DNA from: Calliopsis andreniformis
Lineage: Eukaryota > Arthropoda > Insecta > Hymenoptera > Andrenidae
DNA length: 64,000 nt
NCBI RefSeq assembly: GCF_051401765.1
Contig: NW_027480464.1
Span: 3,224,001-3,288,000, forward strand
Direction: 5' to 3'
The stretch's first letter is position 1; every line of letters begins with the position of its first letter. The notes under the pieces are model-generated. The model had not been told where the DNA came from and did not search any database. It saw only the letters and a list, made by a program, of their open reading frames with translations. Below, piece by piece: positions 38,339 through 51,239 of the stretch. The translations under genes and the position numbers were made by a program.

Positions 38339-40959
38339 CAATCCTCAATATCCAATCCTCAATCTTCAATCCTCAATCCTCAATCCTCAATCCTCAATCC
38401 TCAATCCTCAATTTTCAATCCTCATTCTTCAATCCTCAATACCCAATACTCAATCTTCAATCTTCAATCCTCAATCCTCAATCATCAATACTCAATCCTC
38501 AATCCTCAGTCCCCAAACCTCAATCCTCAATTTTCAATCCTCAATCCTCAATCTACAATCCTCAATCCTCAATCCTCAATTCTCAATCCTCAATCCTCAG
38601 TCCTCAGTCCTCAAACCTCAATCCTCAACCCTCAGCCCTCATCGTCAATCCTCAATCTTCAATCCTCAATACTCAATCTTCAATGCTCAATACTCAACCT
38701 TCAATCCACAATCCTCAATTCTCAATCCTCAATCCTCAATCCTCAATCCTCAATCCTCAATCCTCAATCCTCAATCGTCAGTCTTCAATCCTCAATACTC
38801 AATCTTCAATCCTCAATCCTCAATCCTCAATCCTCAATCCTCATTCTTCAATCCTCTATACCCAATCCTCAATCCTCAACCTTTAATCCTCAATCCTCAA
38901 TCCTCAATTCTCAATCCTCAATCCTCAGTCCTCAGTCCTCAAACCTCAATCCTCAACCCTCATCCCTCATCCACAATCCTCAATCCTCAATCTTCAATCC
39001 TCAATACTCAGTCCTCAATACTCAATCTTCAATCATCGATCCTCAATCCTCAATCCTCAATCCTCAATCCTCGATCCTCAATCTTCAATCCTCAATCCTC
39101 AATCCACAATCCTCAATTCTCAATCCTCAATCCTCAGTCCTCAGTCCTCAAACCTCAATCCTCAACCCTCATCCCTCATCCACAATCCTCAATCCTCAAT
39201 CTTCAATCCTCAATCCTCAGTCCTCAATTCCCAATCCTCAATCTTCAATCCTCAATCCTCAATCCACAATTCTCAATCCTCAATCCTCAATCCTCAGACC
39301 TCAAACATCAATACACAACCCTCAGACCTTGTCCTCAATCCACAATCCTCAATCTTCAATCCTCAATCCTCAATCCTCAATTCTCAATCCTCTATCCCCA
39401 GTCCTCAGTCCTCAAACCTCAATCCTCAACCCTCAGCCCTCATCGTCAATCCTCAATCTTCAATCCTCAATCCTCAATCTTCAATGCTCAATACTCAATC
39501 TTCAATCCTCAATCTTCAATCCTCAATCCTCAGTCCTCAATACTCAATCTTCAATCCTCGATCCTCAATCCTCAATCCTCAATCCTCAATCCTCGATCCT
39601 CAATCTTCAATCCTCAGTCCCAAATCCTCAATCTTCAATCCTCAATCCTCAGCCCTCAATCTTCAATCCTCATTACTCTATCTTCAATCCTCAATTCTCA
39701 ATCCTCAATCCTCAATCCTCAATCCTCATTCTTCAATCCTCAATACCCAATCCTCAATCTTCAACCCTCAATCCTCAATCCACAATTCTCAATCCTCAAT
39801 CCTCAATCCTCAGACCTCAAACATCAATACACAACCCTCAGTCCTTGTCCTCAATCCACAACACTCAATCCTCAATCCTCAATCTTCAATCATCAATATT
39901 CAACCTTCAATCCTGAATCCTCAATCCTCAATCCTCAATCCTCAACCCTCTATCCTCAATCCTCAATCCTCAATCCTCAATACCAAATCCTCAATCTTCA
40001 ATCCTCAATCCTCAATCCTCAATTCTCGATCCTCAATCCTCGATCCTCAGACCTCAATCCTCATTCTTCAATCCTCAATACCAAATCGTCAATCTTCAAT
40101 CCTCAATCCTCAAACCTCAATTCTCGATCCTGAATCCTCGATCCTCAGACCTCAAACATTAATACTCAACCCTCAATTCTCGTCCTCAATCCACAACCCT
40201 CAATCCTCAATCCTCAATCTTCAATCATCAATATACAACCTTCAGTCCTCAATCCTCAATACTCAATCCTCAATCCTCAATCCTCAATGTTCAATCCGCG
40301 ATACCCAATCCTCAATGTTCAATCCTCAATCCTCAATCCTCAATCCTCAATCCTCAATTCTCAATCCTCAATCCACAATCCTCAATCCTCAGTCCCCAAA
40401 CCTCAATCCTCAACCTTCAATCATCAAAACTCAATCTTCAATCCTCTATCCTCAATACTCAATCCTCAATCCTCAATACTCAATCGTCAGCCTTCAATCC
40501 TCAGTACTCAATATTCAATCCTCAATCCTCAATCCTCAATCCTCAATCCTCATTCCTCAATCCTCAATACCCAATCCTCAATCTTCAATCCTCAATCCTC
40601 AATCCTCAATTCTCAATCCTCAACCCTCAGTCCTCAGCCCTCAATCCTCAATCCTCAACCCTCAGCCCTCATCCTCAATCCTCAATCCTCAACCCTCAAT
40701 CCTCAATCTTCAATCCTCGATACTCAATCTTCAATCCTCAATCCTCAGTCCTCAAACCTCAATTCTGAATCCTCAACCCTGAATCCTCAATCTTCGGCCC
40801 TCAGTCCTCAACAGTCAGTTGTCAATCCTCAATCCTCAATAGAATATCCTCAATTCACAGTTTTCAATACACAATGCTCAATCTGCAATCTTCAAACCTC
40901 TATCCACAAACATCAATTCTCATAACTCAACCCTCAACGCTCAGTACTCAATCTTCAAT
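38339..40959. repeat. Mosaic segment between the 4792-bp pair and the super-repeat
   Basis: Up to about 38886 this continues a segment that recurs at 44648-45844 (37690-38886, offset 6958). From about 40200 to 40930 it recurs at 45850-46580 (offset 5648). About 1.31 kb between those two pieces is missing from the right-hand copy. The middle contains HOR-like modules and hexamers near 38641, 38964, 39174, 39331 and 39437. It has one 189-bp block, at 40760. Confidence 0.78.
40760..40948. repeat. 189-bp block, subtype epsilon
   Basis: Epsilon has AATTCACAG, a CACAAT heptamer after it, CATAACTC or CATGACTC, and CAACGCTCAG. This copy has CACAATGCTC and CAACCCTGAATCC, like 48331, 50848 and 62480. 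Confidence 0.86.
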
Positions 40960-42284
40960 CCTCAATCCTCAATCCTCAATCTTCAATCCTCAATACTCAA
41001 TCTTCATTCCTCAATCCTCAATTCTCAATCCTCAATACTCAATCCTCAACCGTCAATCCTCAATCCCCAATTCTCTATCCTCAATCCTCAAACCTCAATC
41101 CTCAATCCCCAATCCTCAATCTTCAATCCTCAATACTCAATCGTCAATCCTCAATCCTCAATCCTCAATCCTCAATCCTCAATGCTCAATCCGCGATACC
41201 TAATCCTCAATGTTCAATACTCAATCCTCAATCCTCAACCCTCAACCCTCAATTCTCGATCCTCAATCCTCAATCCTCAATCCTCAGTCCCCAAACCTCA
41301 ATCCTCAATCTTCAATCATCAAAACTCAATCTTCAATCCTCGATCCTCAATACTCAATCCTCAATCCTCAATCCTCAATCGTCAGTCTTCAATCCTCAAT
41401 CCTCATTCTTCAATCCTCAATACCCAATCCTCAATCTACAATCCTCAATCCTCAATCCTCAATCCTCAAATGTCAGTCTTCAATCCTCAATACTCAATCT
41501 TCAATCCTCAATCCTCAATCCTCAATCCTCAATCCTCATTCTTCAATCCTCAACACCCAATCCTCAATCCTCAATCTTTAATCCTCAATCCTCAATTCTC
41601 AATTCTCAATCCTCAATCCTCAGTCCTCAGTATTCAAACCTCAATTCTCAACCCTCATCCCTCATCCACAATCCTTAATCCTCAATCTTCAATCCTCAAT
41701 CCTCAGTACTCAATACTCAATCTTCAATCCTCGATCCTCAATCCTCAATCCTCAATCCTCAATCCTCAATCCTCGATACTCAATCTTCAATCCTCAGTCC
41801 CAAATCCTCAATCTTCAATCCTCAATCCTCAACCATCAATCTTCAATCCTCATTACTCTATCTTCAATCCTCGATCCTCAATCCTCAATCCTCAATCCTC
41901 AATCCTCAATCCTCGATCCTCAATCTTCAATCCTCAGTCCCAAATCCTCAATCTTCAATCCTCAATACTCAATCCTCAATCCTCAATCCTCAACCCTCAA
42001 TGTTCAATCCGCAATTCCCAATCCTCAATCTTCAATCCTCAATCCTCAATCCTCAATCCTCAATCCTCAATCCTCAATCCTCAATCCTCAATCCTCAGTC
42101 CCCAAACCTCAATCCTCAATCTTCAATCCTCAAAGCTCAATCTTCAATCCTCGATCGTCAATACTCAATCCTCAATCCTCAATCCTCAATCGTCAGTCTT
42201 CAATCCTCAATACTCAATCTTCAATCCTCAATTCTCAATCCTCAATCCTCAATCCTCATTCCTCAATCCTCAGTACCCAATCCT

Positions 42285-42445
42285 CAATCTTCAGTCCTCA
42301 ATCCTCAACAATCAGTTGTCAATCCTCAATCCTCAATAGAATATCCTCAATCCACAGTTTTCAATACTCAATACTCAATCAGCAATCTTCAAACGTCAAT
42401 CCACAAACAACAATTCCCATCACTCAACCCTCAAGACTCAGTACT
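42285..42445. repeat. 189-bp block, hybrid and left-truncated
   Basis: The left part is gamma-like (AATCCACAG, AATCAGC), while the right part has ACAACAATTCCC like alpha, with private CAAACGTC and CAAGACTCAG. The leading four heptamers are missing. The same hybrid is at 52366 and 57483. Confidence 0.83.
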
Positions 42446-43053
42446 CAATCTTCAATCCTCAATCCTGAATCCTCAATCTTCAATCCTCAATACTCAATCC
42501 TCAATCCTCAATCCTCAATCCTCAATCCTCATTCTTCAATTATCAATACCCAATCCTCAATCTTTAATCCTCAACCCTCAATCCTCAATTCTCAATCCTC
42601 AATCCTCAGTTCTCAATCCTCAATCCTCAGTCCTCAGTCCTCAACCCTCAATCCTCAACCCTCAGCCCTCATCGTCAATCCTCAATTTTCAATCCTCAAT
42701 CCTCAATCTCCAATGCTCAATACTCAACCTTCAATTCACAATCCTCAATTCTCAATCCTCAATCCTCAATCCACAATCCTCAATACTCAATCCTCAATCC
42801 TCAATCCTCAATCCTCAATTCTCAATCCTCAATCCTCAATCCTCAATCCTCAATCCTCAATCTTCAATCCTCAATGCTCAATCTTTAACCCTCAATCCTC
42901 AATCCTCAATCCTCAATCCTCAATCCTCAATACTCAATCCTCAATCCACATCCCTCAATCCTCAATGTTCAATCCTCAATACCCAATCCTCAATCTTCAA
43001 TCCACAATCCTCAGTCCTCAATCCTCAATCCTCAATCCTCAGTCCTCAAACCT

Positions 43054-43242
43054 CAATTCTGAATCCTCAATCCTGAATCCTCAATCTTCGGCCCTCAGTC
43101 CTCAACAGTCAGTTGTCAATCCTCAATCCTCAATAGAATATCCTCAATTCACAGTTTTCAATGCACAATACTCAATCTGCAATCTTCAAACCTCTATCCA
43201 CAAACATCAATTCTCATAACTCAACACTCAACGCTCAGTCCT
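43054..43242. repeat. 189-bp block, subtype epsilon
   Basis: Has CAATGCACAATAC and CTCAACACTCAACGC. It is followed 356 bases later by a zeta block, a pairing repeated at 55462 and 58259. Confidence 0.86.
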
Positions 43243-43409
43243 CAATGTTCAATCCTCAATCCTCAATCCCCAATCCTCAATCCTCAATCCTCAATCCTCA
43301 GTCCTCAATTCTCGATCCTCAATCCTCGATCCTCAGACCTCAAACATTGATACTCAACCCTCACTCCTCGTCCTCAATCCACAACCCTCAATCCTCAGTT
43401 CTCAAACCT

Positions 43410-43598
43410 CAATCCCGAATCCTCAATCCTGAATCCTCAATCTTCAGCCCTCAGTCCTCAACAATCAATTGTCAATCCTCAATCCTCAATAGATTATCCT
43501 CAATTCACAGTTTTCAATACTCAACCCCATTCTTCAGTCTTCAAACCTCAATCCACAAACATCAACTCCCATCACTCAACCCCCAACACTCAGTCCTC
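43410..43598. repeat. 189-bp block, subtype zeta
   Basis: The marker heptamers read AGATTATCC instead of AGAATATCC, and the block begins CAATCCCGAATCC. Sisters are at 55818 and 58615. Confidence 0.85.
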
Positions 43599-44827
43599 AA
43601 TCTTCAATCCTCAATCCTCAATCCTCAATCTTCAATCCTCAATACTCATCCTTCAATCCTCAATCCTCAATTCTCAATCCTCAATACTCAATCCTCAACC
43701 GTCATTCCTCAATCCCCAATTCTCAATCTTCAATACTCAAACCTCAATCCTCAATCCTCAATCCTCAATCTTCAATCCTCAATACTCAATCTTCAATCCT
43801 CAATCCTCAATCCTCAATTCTCAATCCTCAATCCTCAATCCTCAATCCTCAATCCTCAATCTTCAATCCTCAATGCTCAATCTTTAATCCTCATTCCTCA
43901 ATCCTCAATCCTCAATCCTCATTCTTCAATCCTCAATACCAAATCCTCAACCTTCAATCCTCAATCCTCAATCCTCAATTCTCAATGCTCAATCCTCGAT
44001 CCTCAGACCTCAAACATCAATACTCAACCCTCAGTCCTCGTCCTCAATCCACAACATTCAATCCTCAATCCTCAATCTTCAATCATCAATATACAATCTT
44101 CAGTCCTCAATCCTCAATACTCAATCCTCAAACCTCAATCCTCCATGTTCAATACGCGATACCCAATCCTCAATGTTCAATCCTCAATCCTCAATCCTCA
44201 ATCCTCAATCCTCAATCCTCAATCCTCAATCCTCAATCCTCAGTCCCCAAACCTCAATCCTCAATCTTCAATCCTCAATACTGGATCCTCAATACTCAAT
44301 CTTCAACCCTCAATCCTCAATTCTCAATCGTTAATCCTCAGTCCTCAATCCTCAATCCTCAATCCTCAATCCTCAATCGTCAGTCTTCAATCCTCAATAC
44401 TCAATCTCCAATCCTCAATCCTCAATCCCCAATCCTCAATCTTCAATCCTCAATTCTCAATCCTCAATCCTCAATCCTCAATCATCAATCCTCAATACTC
44501 AATCTTCAACCCTCAATCCTCAATCCTCAATCCTCAATACCAAATCCTCAATATTCAATCCTCAATCCTCAATCCTCAATTCTCGATCCTCAATCCTCGA
44601 TGCTCAGACCTCAATCCTCATTCTTCAATCCTCAATACCAAATCCTCAATCTTCAATCCTCATTCCTCAATCCTCAATTCTCAATCCTCAATCCTCAGAC
44701 CTCAGTCCTCAAACCTCAATCCTCAATCCTCAGCCCTCATCCTCAATCCTCAATCCTCAACCCTCAATCCTCAATGTTCAATACTCGATACTCAATCTTC
44801 AATCCTCAATCCTCAGTCCTCAAACCT

Positions 44828-45016
44828 CAATTCTGATTCCTCAGCCCTGAATCCTCAATCTTCGGCCCTCAATCCTCAACAATCAGTTGTCAATCCTCAA
44901 TCCTCAATAGAATATCCTCAATCCACAGTTTTCAATACTCAATACTCAATCAGCAATCTTCAAACCTCTATCCACAAACATCAATTCTCATCACTCAACC
45001 CTCAACACTCAGTCCT
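44828..45016. repeat. 189-bp block, subtype gamma
   Basis: Has CTGATTCCTCAGCCC, shared only with 60033 in the super-repeat copy 2. Confidence 0.87.
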
Positions 45017-46407
45017 CAATGTTCAAGCCTCAATCCTCAATCCTCAATCCTCATTCGTCAATCTTCAATCCTCAATACTCAATCTTCGATCCTCAATCCT
45101 CAATCCTCAATACTCAATCCTCAATCCTCATTCGTCAATCTTCAATCCTCAATACTCAATCTTCGATCCTCAATCCTCAATCCTCAATACTCAATCCTCA
45201 ATCCTCAATTTTCTATCCTCATTCTTCAATCCTCAATACCCAATACTCAATCTTCAACCTTCAATCCTCAATCCTCAATCCTCAATCCTCATTCTTCAAT
45301 CCTCAATATCCAATCCTCAATCTTCAATCCTCAATCCTCAATCCTCAATCCTCAATCCTCAATCCTCAATTTTCAATCCTCATTCTTCAATCCTCAATAC
45401 CCAATACTCAATCTTCAATCTTCAATCCTCAATCCTCAATCATCAATACTCAATCCTCAATCCTCAGTCCCCAAACCTCAATCCTCAATTTTCAATCCTC
45501 AATCCTCAATCTACAATCCTCAATCGTCAATCCTCAATTCTCAATCCTCAATCCTCAGTCCTCAGTCCTCAAACCTCAATCCTCAACCCTCAGCCCTCAT
45601 CGTCAATCCTCAATCTTCAATCCTCAATACTCAATCTTCAATGCTCAATACTCAACCTTCAATCCACAATCCTCAATTCTCAATCCTCAATCCTCAATCC
45701 TCAATCCTCAATCCTCAATCCTCAATCCTCAATCGTCAGTCTTCAATCCTCAATACTCAATCTTCAATCCTCAATCCTCAATCCTCAATCCTCAATCCTC
45801 ATTCTTCAATCCTCAATACCCAATCCTCAATCCTCAACCTTTAATCCTCAATCCTCAATCCTCAATCTTCAATCATCAATATACAACCTTCAGTCCTCAA
45901 TCCTCAATACTCAATCCTCAATCCTCAATCCTGAATGTTCAATCCGCGATACCCAATCCTCAATGTTCAATCCTCAATCCTCAATCCTCAATCCTCAATC
46001 CTCAATTCTCAATCCTCAATCCACAATCCTCAATCCTCAGTCCCCAAACCTCAATCCTCAACCTTCAATCATCAAAACTCAATCTTCAATCCTCTATCCT
46101 CAATACTCAATCCTCAATCCTCAATACTCAATCGTCAGCCTTCAATCCTCAGTACTCAATATTCAATCCTCAATCCTCAATCCTCAATCCTCAATCCTCA
46201 TTCCTCAATCCTCAATACCCAATCCTCAATCTTCAATCCTCAATCCTCAATCCTCAATTCTCAATCCTCAACCCTCAGTCCTCAGCCCTCAATCCTCAAT
46301 CCTCAACCCTCAGCCCTCATCCTCAATCCTCAATCCTCAACCCTCAATCCTCAATCTTCAATCCTCGATACTCAATCTTCAATCCTCAATCCTCAGTCCT
46401 CAAACCT

Positions 46408-46596
46408 CAATTCTGAATCCTCAATCCTGAATCCTCAATCTTCGGCCCTCAGTCCTCAACAGTCAGTTGTCAATCCTCAATCCTCAAAAGAATATCCTCA
46501 ATTCACAGTTTTCAATACACAATACTCAATCTGCAATCTTCAAACCTCTATCCACAAACATCAATTCTCATAACTCAACCCTCAACGCTCAGTCCT
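46408..46596. repeat. 189-bp block, subtype epsilon
   Basis: Has CAAAAGAATATCC in place of CAATAGAATATCC, shared with 48925 and 63074. An octamer lies about 20 bases after its end. Confidence 0.86.
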
Positions 46597-47673
46597 CAAT
46601 GTTCAATCCTCAATCCTCAGTCCCCCAATCCTCAATCCTCAATCCTCAGTCCTCAATCCTCAGTCCTCAATCCTCATTCTTCAATCCTCAATACCAAATT
46701 CTCAATCTTCAATCCTCAATCCTCAATCCTCAATTCTCGATCCTCAATCCTCGATCCTCAGACCTCAAACATTGATACTCAACCCTCACTCCTCGTCCTC
46801 AATCCACAACCCTCAATCCTCAATCCTCACTCTTCAGTCATCAATATACAATCTTCAGTCCTCAATCCTCAATACTCAATCCTCAATCCTCAATCCTCAA
46901 TATTCAATCCACGATACCCTATCCTCAATGTTCAATCCTCAATCCTCAATCCTCAATGCTCAATCCTCAATCCTCAATCCTCAATCCTCAATCCTCAATC
47001 CTCAGTCCCCAAACCTCAATCCTCAATCTTCAATCCTCAAAACTCCATCTTCAATCCTCGATCCTCAATACTCAATCCTCAATCCTCAATCCTCAATCGT
47101 CAGTCTTCAATCCTCAATACCCGATACTCAATCTTCAATCCTCAATCCTCAATCCTCAATCCTCAATACTCAATCCTCAATCCTCAGTCCTCAATCCTCA
47201 AACCTCAATAATCAACCCTCAACCCTCATCGTCAATCCTCAATCTTCAATCCTCAATCCTCAATCTTCAATGCTCAATACACAATCTTCAATCCTGAATC
47301 CTCAATTCTCAAGCCTCAATCCTCAATCCTCAATCCTCAATCCTCAATCCTCAAACCTCAATCGTCAGTCATCAATCCTCAATACTCAATCTTCAATCCT
47401 CAATCCTCAATCCTCAATCCTCAATCCTTCATTCTCAATCCTCAATCTTCAATCCTCAATACTCAATCTGCAATCCTCAATCCTCAATCCTCAATCCTCA
47501 ATCCTCATCCTTCAATCCTCAATACCGAGTCCTCAACCTTCAATCCTCAATACTCAATCCTCAATCCACATCCCTCAATCCACAATGTTCAATCCTCAAT
47601 ACCCAATCCTCAATCTTCAATCCTCAATCCTCAATCCTCAATCCTCAATCCTCAATCCTCAGTCCTCAAACCT

Positions 47674-47862
47674 CAATCCTGAATCCTCAATCCTGAATCC
47701 TCAACCTTCAGCCCTGAGTCCTCAACGATCAGTTGTCAATCCTCAACCCTCAATAGAATATCCTCAATTCACAGTTTTCAATACTCAATACTCAATCTGC
47801 AATCTTCAGATCTCTATCCACAAACATCAATTCTCATCACTCAACCCTCAATACTCAGTCCC
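47674..47862. repeat. 189-bp block, subtype eta
   Basis: Has CAACGATCAG, CAACCTTCAGCCCTGAG and CAGATCTCTATCC. Sisters are at 50191 and 61823. It is followed 335 bases on by the theta block. Confidence 0.85.
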
Positions 47863-48008
47863 CAATCCTCAATCTTCAAACCTCAACCATCAATCCTCAA
47901 TCCTCAATCATCAATCCTCAATCCTCAATCCTCAATCCTCAATCCTCAACCGTCAATCTTCAATCCTCAGACCTCAAACATGAATACTCAACCCTAAGTC
48001 CTCGTCCT

Positions 48009-48197
48009 CAATCCTCAACCCACAATCCTCAACCCTCAACCATCAATCCTCAATACTCAACCATCGATCCTCAATTCTCAATACTCAATAGAATATCCTG
48101 AATTCTCATGGTTCAATACTCAATCCACAATATTCAATAATCAAACCTCAATCCTCAAACATCTATTCTCAACACTCAATCCCCAACACTCAGTCCT
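48009..48197. repeat. 189-bp block, subtype theta (most diverged)
   Basis: Recognised by position in register: the marker reads AGAATATCCTGAATTC, then CATGGTTC; heptamers CAAACCT, CAAACAT, CAACACT and CAGTCCT fall in the same slots as in other copies. Sisters are at 50526 and 62158. Confidence 0.75.
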
Positions 48198-48330
48198 CTC
48201 TCTTCAATCCTCCATCCTCAACCATCAACCCTCAAGCGTCGAACCTCAATCCTCAATACTCAACCCTCAATCCTCAATCTTCAATCCTCGATACTCAATC
48301 TTCAATCCTCAATCCTCAGTCCTCAAACCT

Positions 48331-48519
48331 CAATTCTGAATCCTCAACCCTGAATCCTCAATCTTCGGCCCTCAGTCCTCAACAGTCAGTTGTCAATCCT
48401 CAATCCTCAATAGAATATCCTCAATTCACAGTTTTCAATACACAATGCTCAATCTGCAATCTTCAAACCTCTATCCACAAACATCAATTCTCATGACTCA
48501 ACCCTCAACGCTCAGTACT
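48331..48519. repeat. 189-bp block, subtype epsilon
   Basis: Has CACAATGCTC and CATGACTC; starts 322 bases after the theta block. Sisters are at 50848 and 62480. Confidence 0.86.
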
Positions 48520-48924
48520 CAATCTTCAATCCTCAATACTCAATCCTCAATCTTCAATCCTCAATACTCAATCTTCATTCCTCAATCCTCAATTCTCAAT
48601 CCTCAATACTCAATCCTCAACCGTCAATCCTCAATCCCCAATTCTCTATCCTCAATCCTCAAACCTCAATCCTCAATCCCCAATCCTCAATCTTCAATCC
48701 TCAATACTCAATCGTCAATCCTCAATCCTCAATACCCAATCCTCAATCTTCAATCCTCAATCCTCAATCCTCAATTCTCAATCCTCAACCCTCAGTCCTC
48801 AGCCCTCAATCCTCAATCCTCAACCCTCAGCCCTCATCCTCAATCCTCAATCCTCAACCCTCAATCCTCAATCTTCAATCCTCGATACTCAATCTTCAAT
48901 CCTCAATCCTCAGTCCTCAAACCT

Positions 48925-49113
48925 CAATTCTGAATCCTCAATCCTGAATCCTCAATCTTCGGCCCTCAGTCCTCAACAGTCAGTTGTCAATCCTCAATCC
49001 TCAAAAGAATATCCTCAATTCACAGTTTTCAATACACAATACTCAATCTGCAATCTTCAAACCTCTATCCACAAACATCAATTCTCATAACTCAACCCTC
49101 AACGCTCAGTCCT
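48925..49113. repeat. 189-bp block, subtype epsilon
   Basis: Second CAAAAGAATATCC copy, 2517 bases after 46408. Confidence 0.86.
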
Positions 49114-50190
49114 CAATGTTCAATCCTCAATCCTCAGTCCCCCAATCCTCAATCCTCAATCCTCAGTCCTCAATCCTCAGTCCTCAATCCTCATTCTTCA
49201 ATCCTCAATACCAAATTCTCAATCTTCAATCCTCAATCCTCAATCCTCAATTCTCGATCCTCAATCCTCGATCCTCAGACCTCAAACATTGATACTCAAC
49301 CCTCACTCCTCGTCCTCAATCCACAACCCTCAATCCTCAATCCTCACTCTTCAATCATCAATATACAATCTTCAGTCCTCAATCCTCAATACTCAATCCT
49401 CAATCCTCAATCCTCAATATTCAATCCACGATACCCTATCCTCAATGTTCAATCCTCAATCCTCAATCCTCAATGCTCAATCCTCAATCCTCAATCCTCA
49501 ATCCTCAATCCTCAATCCTCAGTCCCCAAACCTCAATCCTCAATCTTCAATCCTCAAAACTCCATCTTCAATCCTCGATCCTCAATACTCAATCCTCAAT
49601 CCTCAATCCTCAATCGTCAGTCTTCAATCCTCAATACCCGATACTCAATCTTCAATCCTCAATCCTCAATCCTCAATCCTCAATACTCAATCCTCAATCC
49701 TCAGTCCTCAATCCTCAAACCTCAATAATCAACCCTCAACCCTCATCGTCAATCCTCAATCTTCAATCCTCAATCCTCAATCTTCAATGCTCAATACACA
49801 ATCTTCAATCCTGAATCCTCAATTCTCAAGCCTCAATCCTCAATCCTCAATCCTCAATCCTCAATCCTCAAACCTCAATCGTCAGTCATCAATCCTCAAT
49901 ACTCAATCTTCAATCCTCAATCCTCAATCCTCAATCCTCAATCCTTCATTCTCAATCCTCAATCTTCAATCCTCAATACTCAATCTGCAATCCTCAATCC
50001 TCAATCCTCAATCCTCAATCCTCATCCTTCAATCCTCAATACCGAGTCCTCAACCTTCAATCCTCAATACTCAATCCTCAATCCACATCCCTCAATCCAC
50101 AATGTTCAATCCTCAATACCCAATCCTCAATCTTCAATCCTCAATCCTCAATCCTCAATCCTCAATCCTCAATCCTCAGTCCTCAAACCT

Positions 50191-50379
50191 CAATCCTGAA
50201 TCCTCAATCCTGAATCCTCAACCTTCAGCCCTGAGTCCTCAACGATCAGTTGTCAATCCTCAACCCTCAATAGAATATCCTCAATTCACAGTTTTCAATA
50301 CTCAATACTCAATCTGCAATCTTCAGATCTCTATCCACAAACATCAATTCTCATCACTCAACCCTCAATACTCAGTCCC
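50191..50379. repeat. 189-bp block, subtype eta
   Basis: 2517 bases after 47674, in the HOR copy 2. Confidence 0.85.
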
Positions 50380-50525
50380 CAATCCTCAATCTTCAAACCT
50401 CAACCATCAATCCTCAATCCTCAATGATCAATCCTCAATCCTCAATCCTCAATCCTCAATCCTCAACCGTCAATCTTCAATCCTCAGACCTCAAACATGA
50501 ATACTCAACCCTAAGTCCTCGTCCT

Positions 50526-50714
50526 CAATCCTCAACCCACAATCCTCAACCCTCAACCATCAATCCTCAATACTCAACCATCGATCCTCAATTCTCAATA
50601 CTCAATAGAATATCCTGAATTCTCATGGTTCAATACTCAATCCACAATATTCAATAATCAAACCTCAATCCTCAAACATCTATTCTCAACACTCAATCCC
50701 CAACACTCAGTCCT
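50526..50714. repeat. 189-bp block, subtype theta
   Basis: 2517 bases after 48009; the diverged state is preserved exactly as far as I compared. Confidence 0.75.
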
Positions 50715-50847
50715 CTCTCTTCAATCCTCCATCCTCAACCATCAACCCTCAAGCGTCGAACCTCAATCCTCAATACTCAACCCTCAATCCTCAATCTTCA
50801 ATCCTCGATACTCAATCTTCAATCCTCAATCCTCAGTCCTCAAACCT

Positions 50848-51036
50848 CAATTCTGAATCCTCAACCCTTAATCCTCAATCTTCGGCCCTCAGTCCTCAAC
50901 AGTCAGTTGTCAATCCTCAATCCTCAATAGAATATCCTCAATTCACAGTTTTCAATACACAATGCTCAATCTGCAATCTTCAAACCTCTATCCACAAACA
51001 TCAATTCTCATGACTCAACCCTCAACGCTCAGTACT
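50848..51036. repeat. 189-bp block, subtype epsilon
   Basis: 2517 bases after 48331, with the private change CAACCCTTAATCC. Confidence 0.86.
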
Positions 51037-51239
51037 CAATCTTCAATCCTCAATACTCAATCCTCAATCTTCAATCCTCAATACTCAATCTTCATTCCTC
51101 AATCCTCAATTCTCAATCCTCAATACTCAATCCTCAACCGTCAATCCTCAATCCCCAATTCTCTATCCTCAATCCTCAAACCTCAATCCTCAATCCCCAA
51201 TCCTCAATCTTCAATCCTCAATACTCAATCGTCAATCCT

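Larger units (their letters stand above)
40960..46000. repeat. Super-repeat left part, copy 1
   Basis: About 5 kb that recurs at 56170-61205. The offset is 15198 up to about 42.8 kb and 15205 after it, because the second copy has one extra CAATCCT near 58000. It contains a hybrid block (42285), two neighbouring blocks 356 bases apart (43054, 43410) and one near 44828. Differences include ACTGGATCC near 44281 against ACTGTATCC near 59486. Confidence 0.88.
46206..48722. repeat. 2517-bp HOR, copy 1
   Basis: Tandem unit of 360 repeats: four hexamers (near 46319, 46791, 47228, 48003) and one octamer near 46619, giving 2520 - 4 + 1 = 2517. It contains four 189-bp blocks, including the most diverged one (48009-48197). 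Private differences from copy 2 include TCTTCAGTCATC near 46834. Confidence 0.91.
48723..51239. repeat. 2517-bp HOR, copy 2
   Basis: Abuts copy 1; I noticed three differences: CTTCAATCATC near 49351, CAATGATCAATCC near 50424 (CAATCATC in copy 1) and CAACCCTTAATCC near 50866 (CAACCCTGAATCC in copy 1). The match ends at about 51246, where copy 1 has CAATACC and this end continues with canonical heptamers. Confidence 0.91.

Noticed and set aside
37397..40133. Overlapping 839- and 690-residue open frames in different + frames
   Set aside because: Two long frames over the same bases with the same composition is what a stop-free 7-base unit predicts; no codon bias separates them.
43161..46430. Longest open frame, 1089 residues of SSILNPQ-type heptapeptides
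   Set aside because: It is the repeat read in one frame. Overlapping frames give near-identical heptapeptides, starts fall at random ATG variants of the unit, no ribosome-binding site or domain is visible, and the copy at 58366 ends elsewhere. Not a gene.
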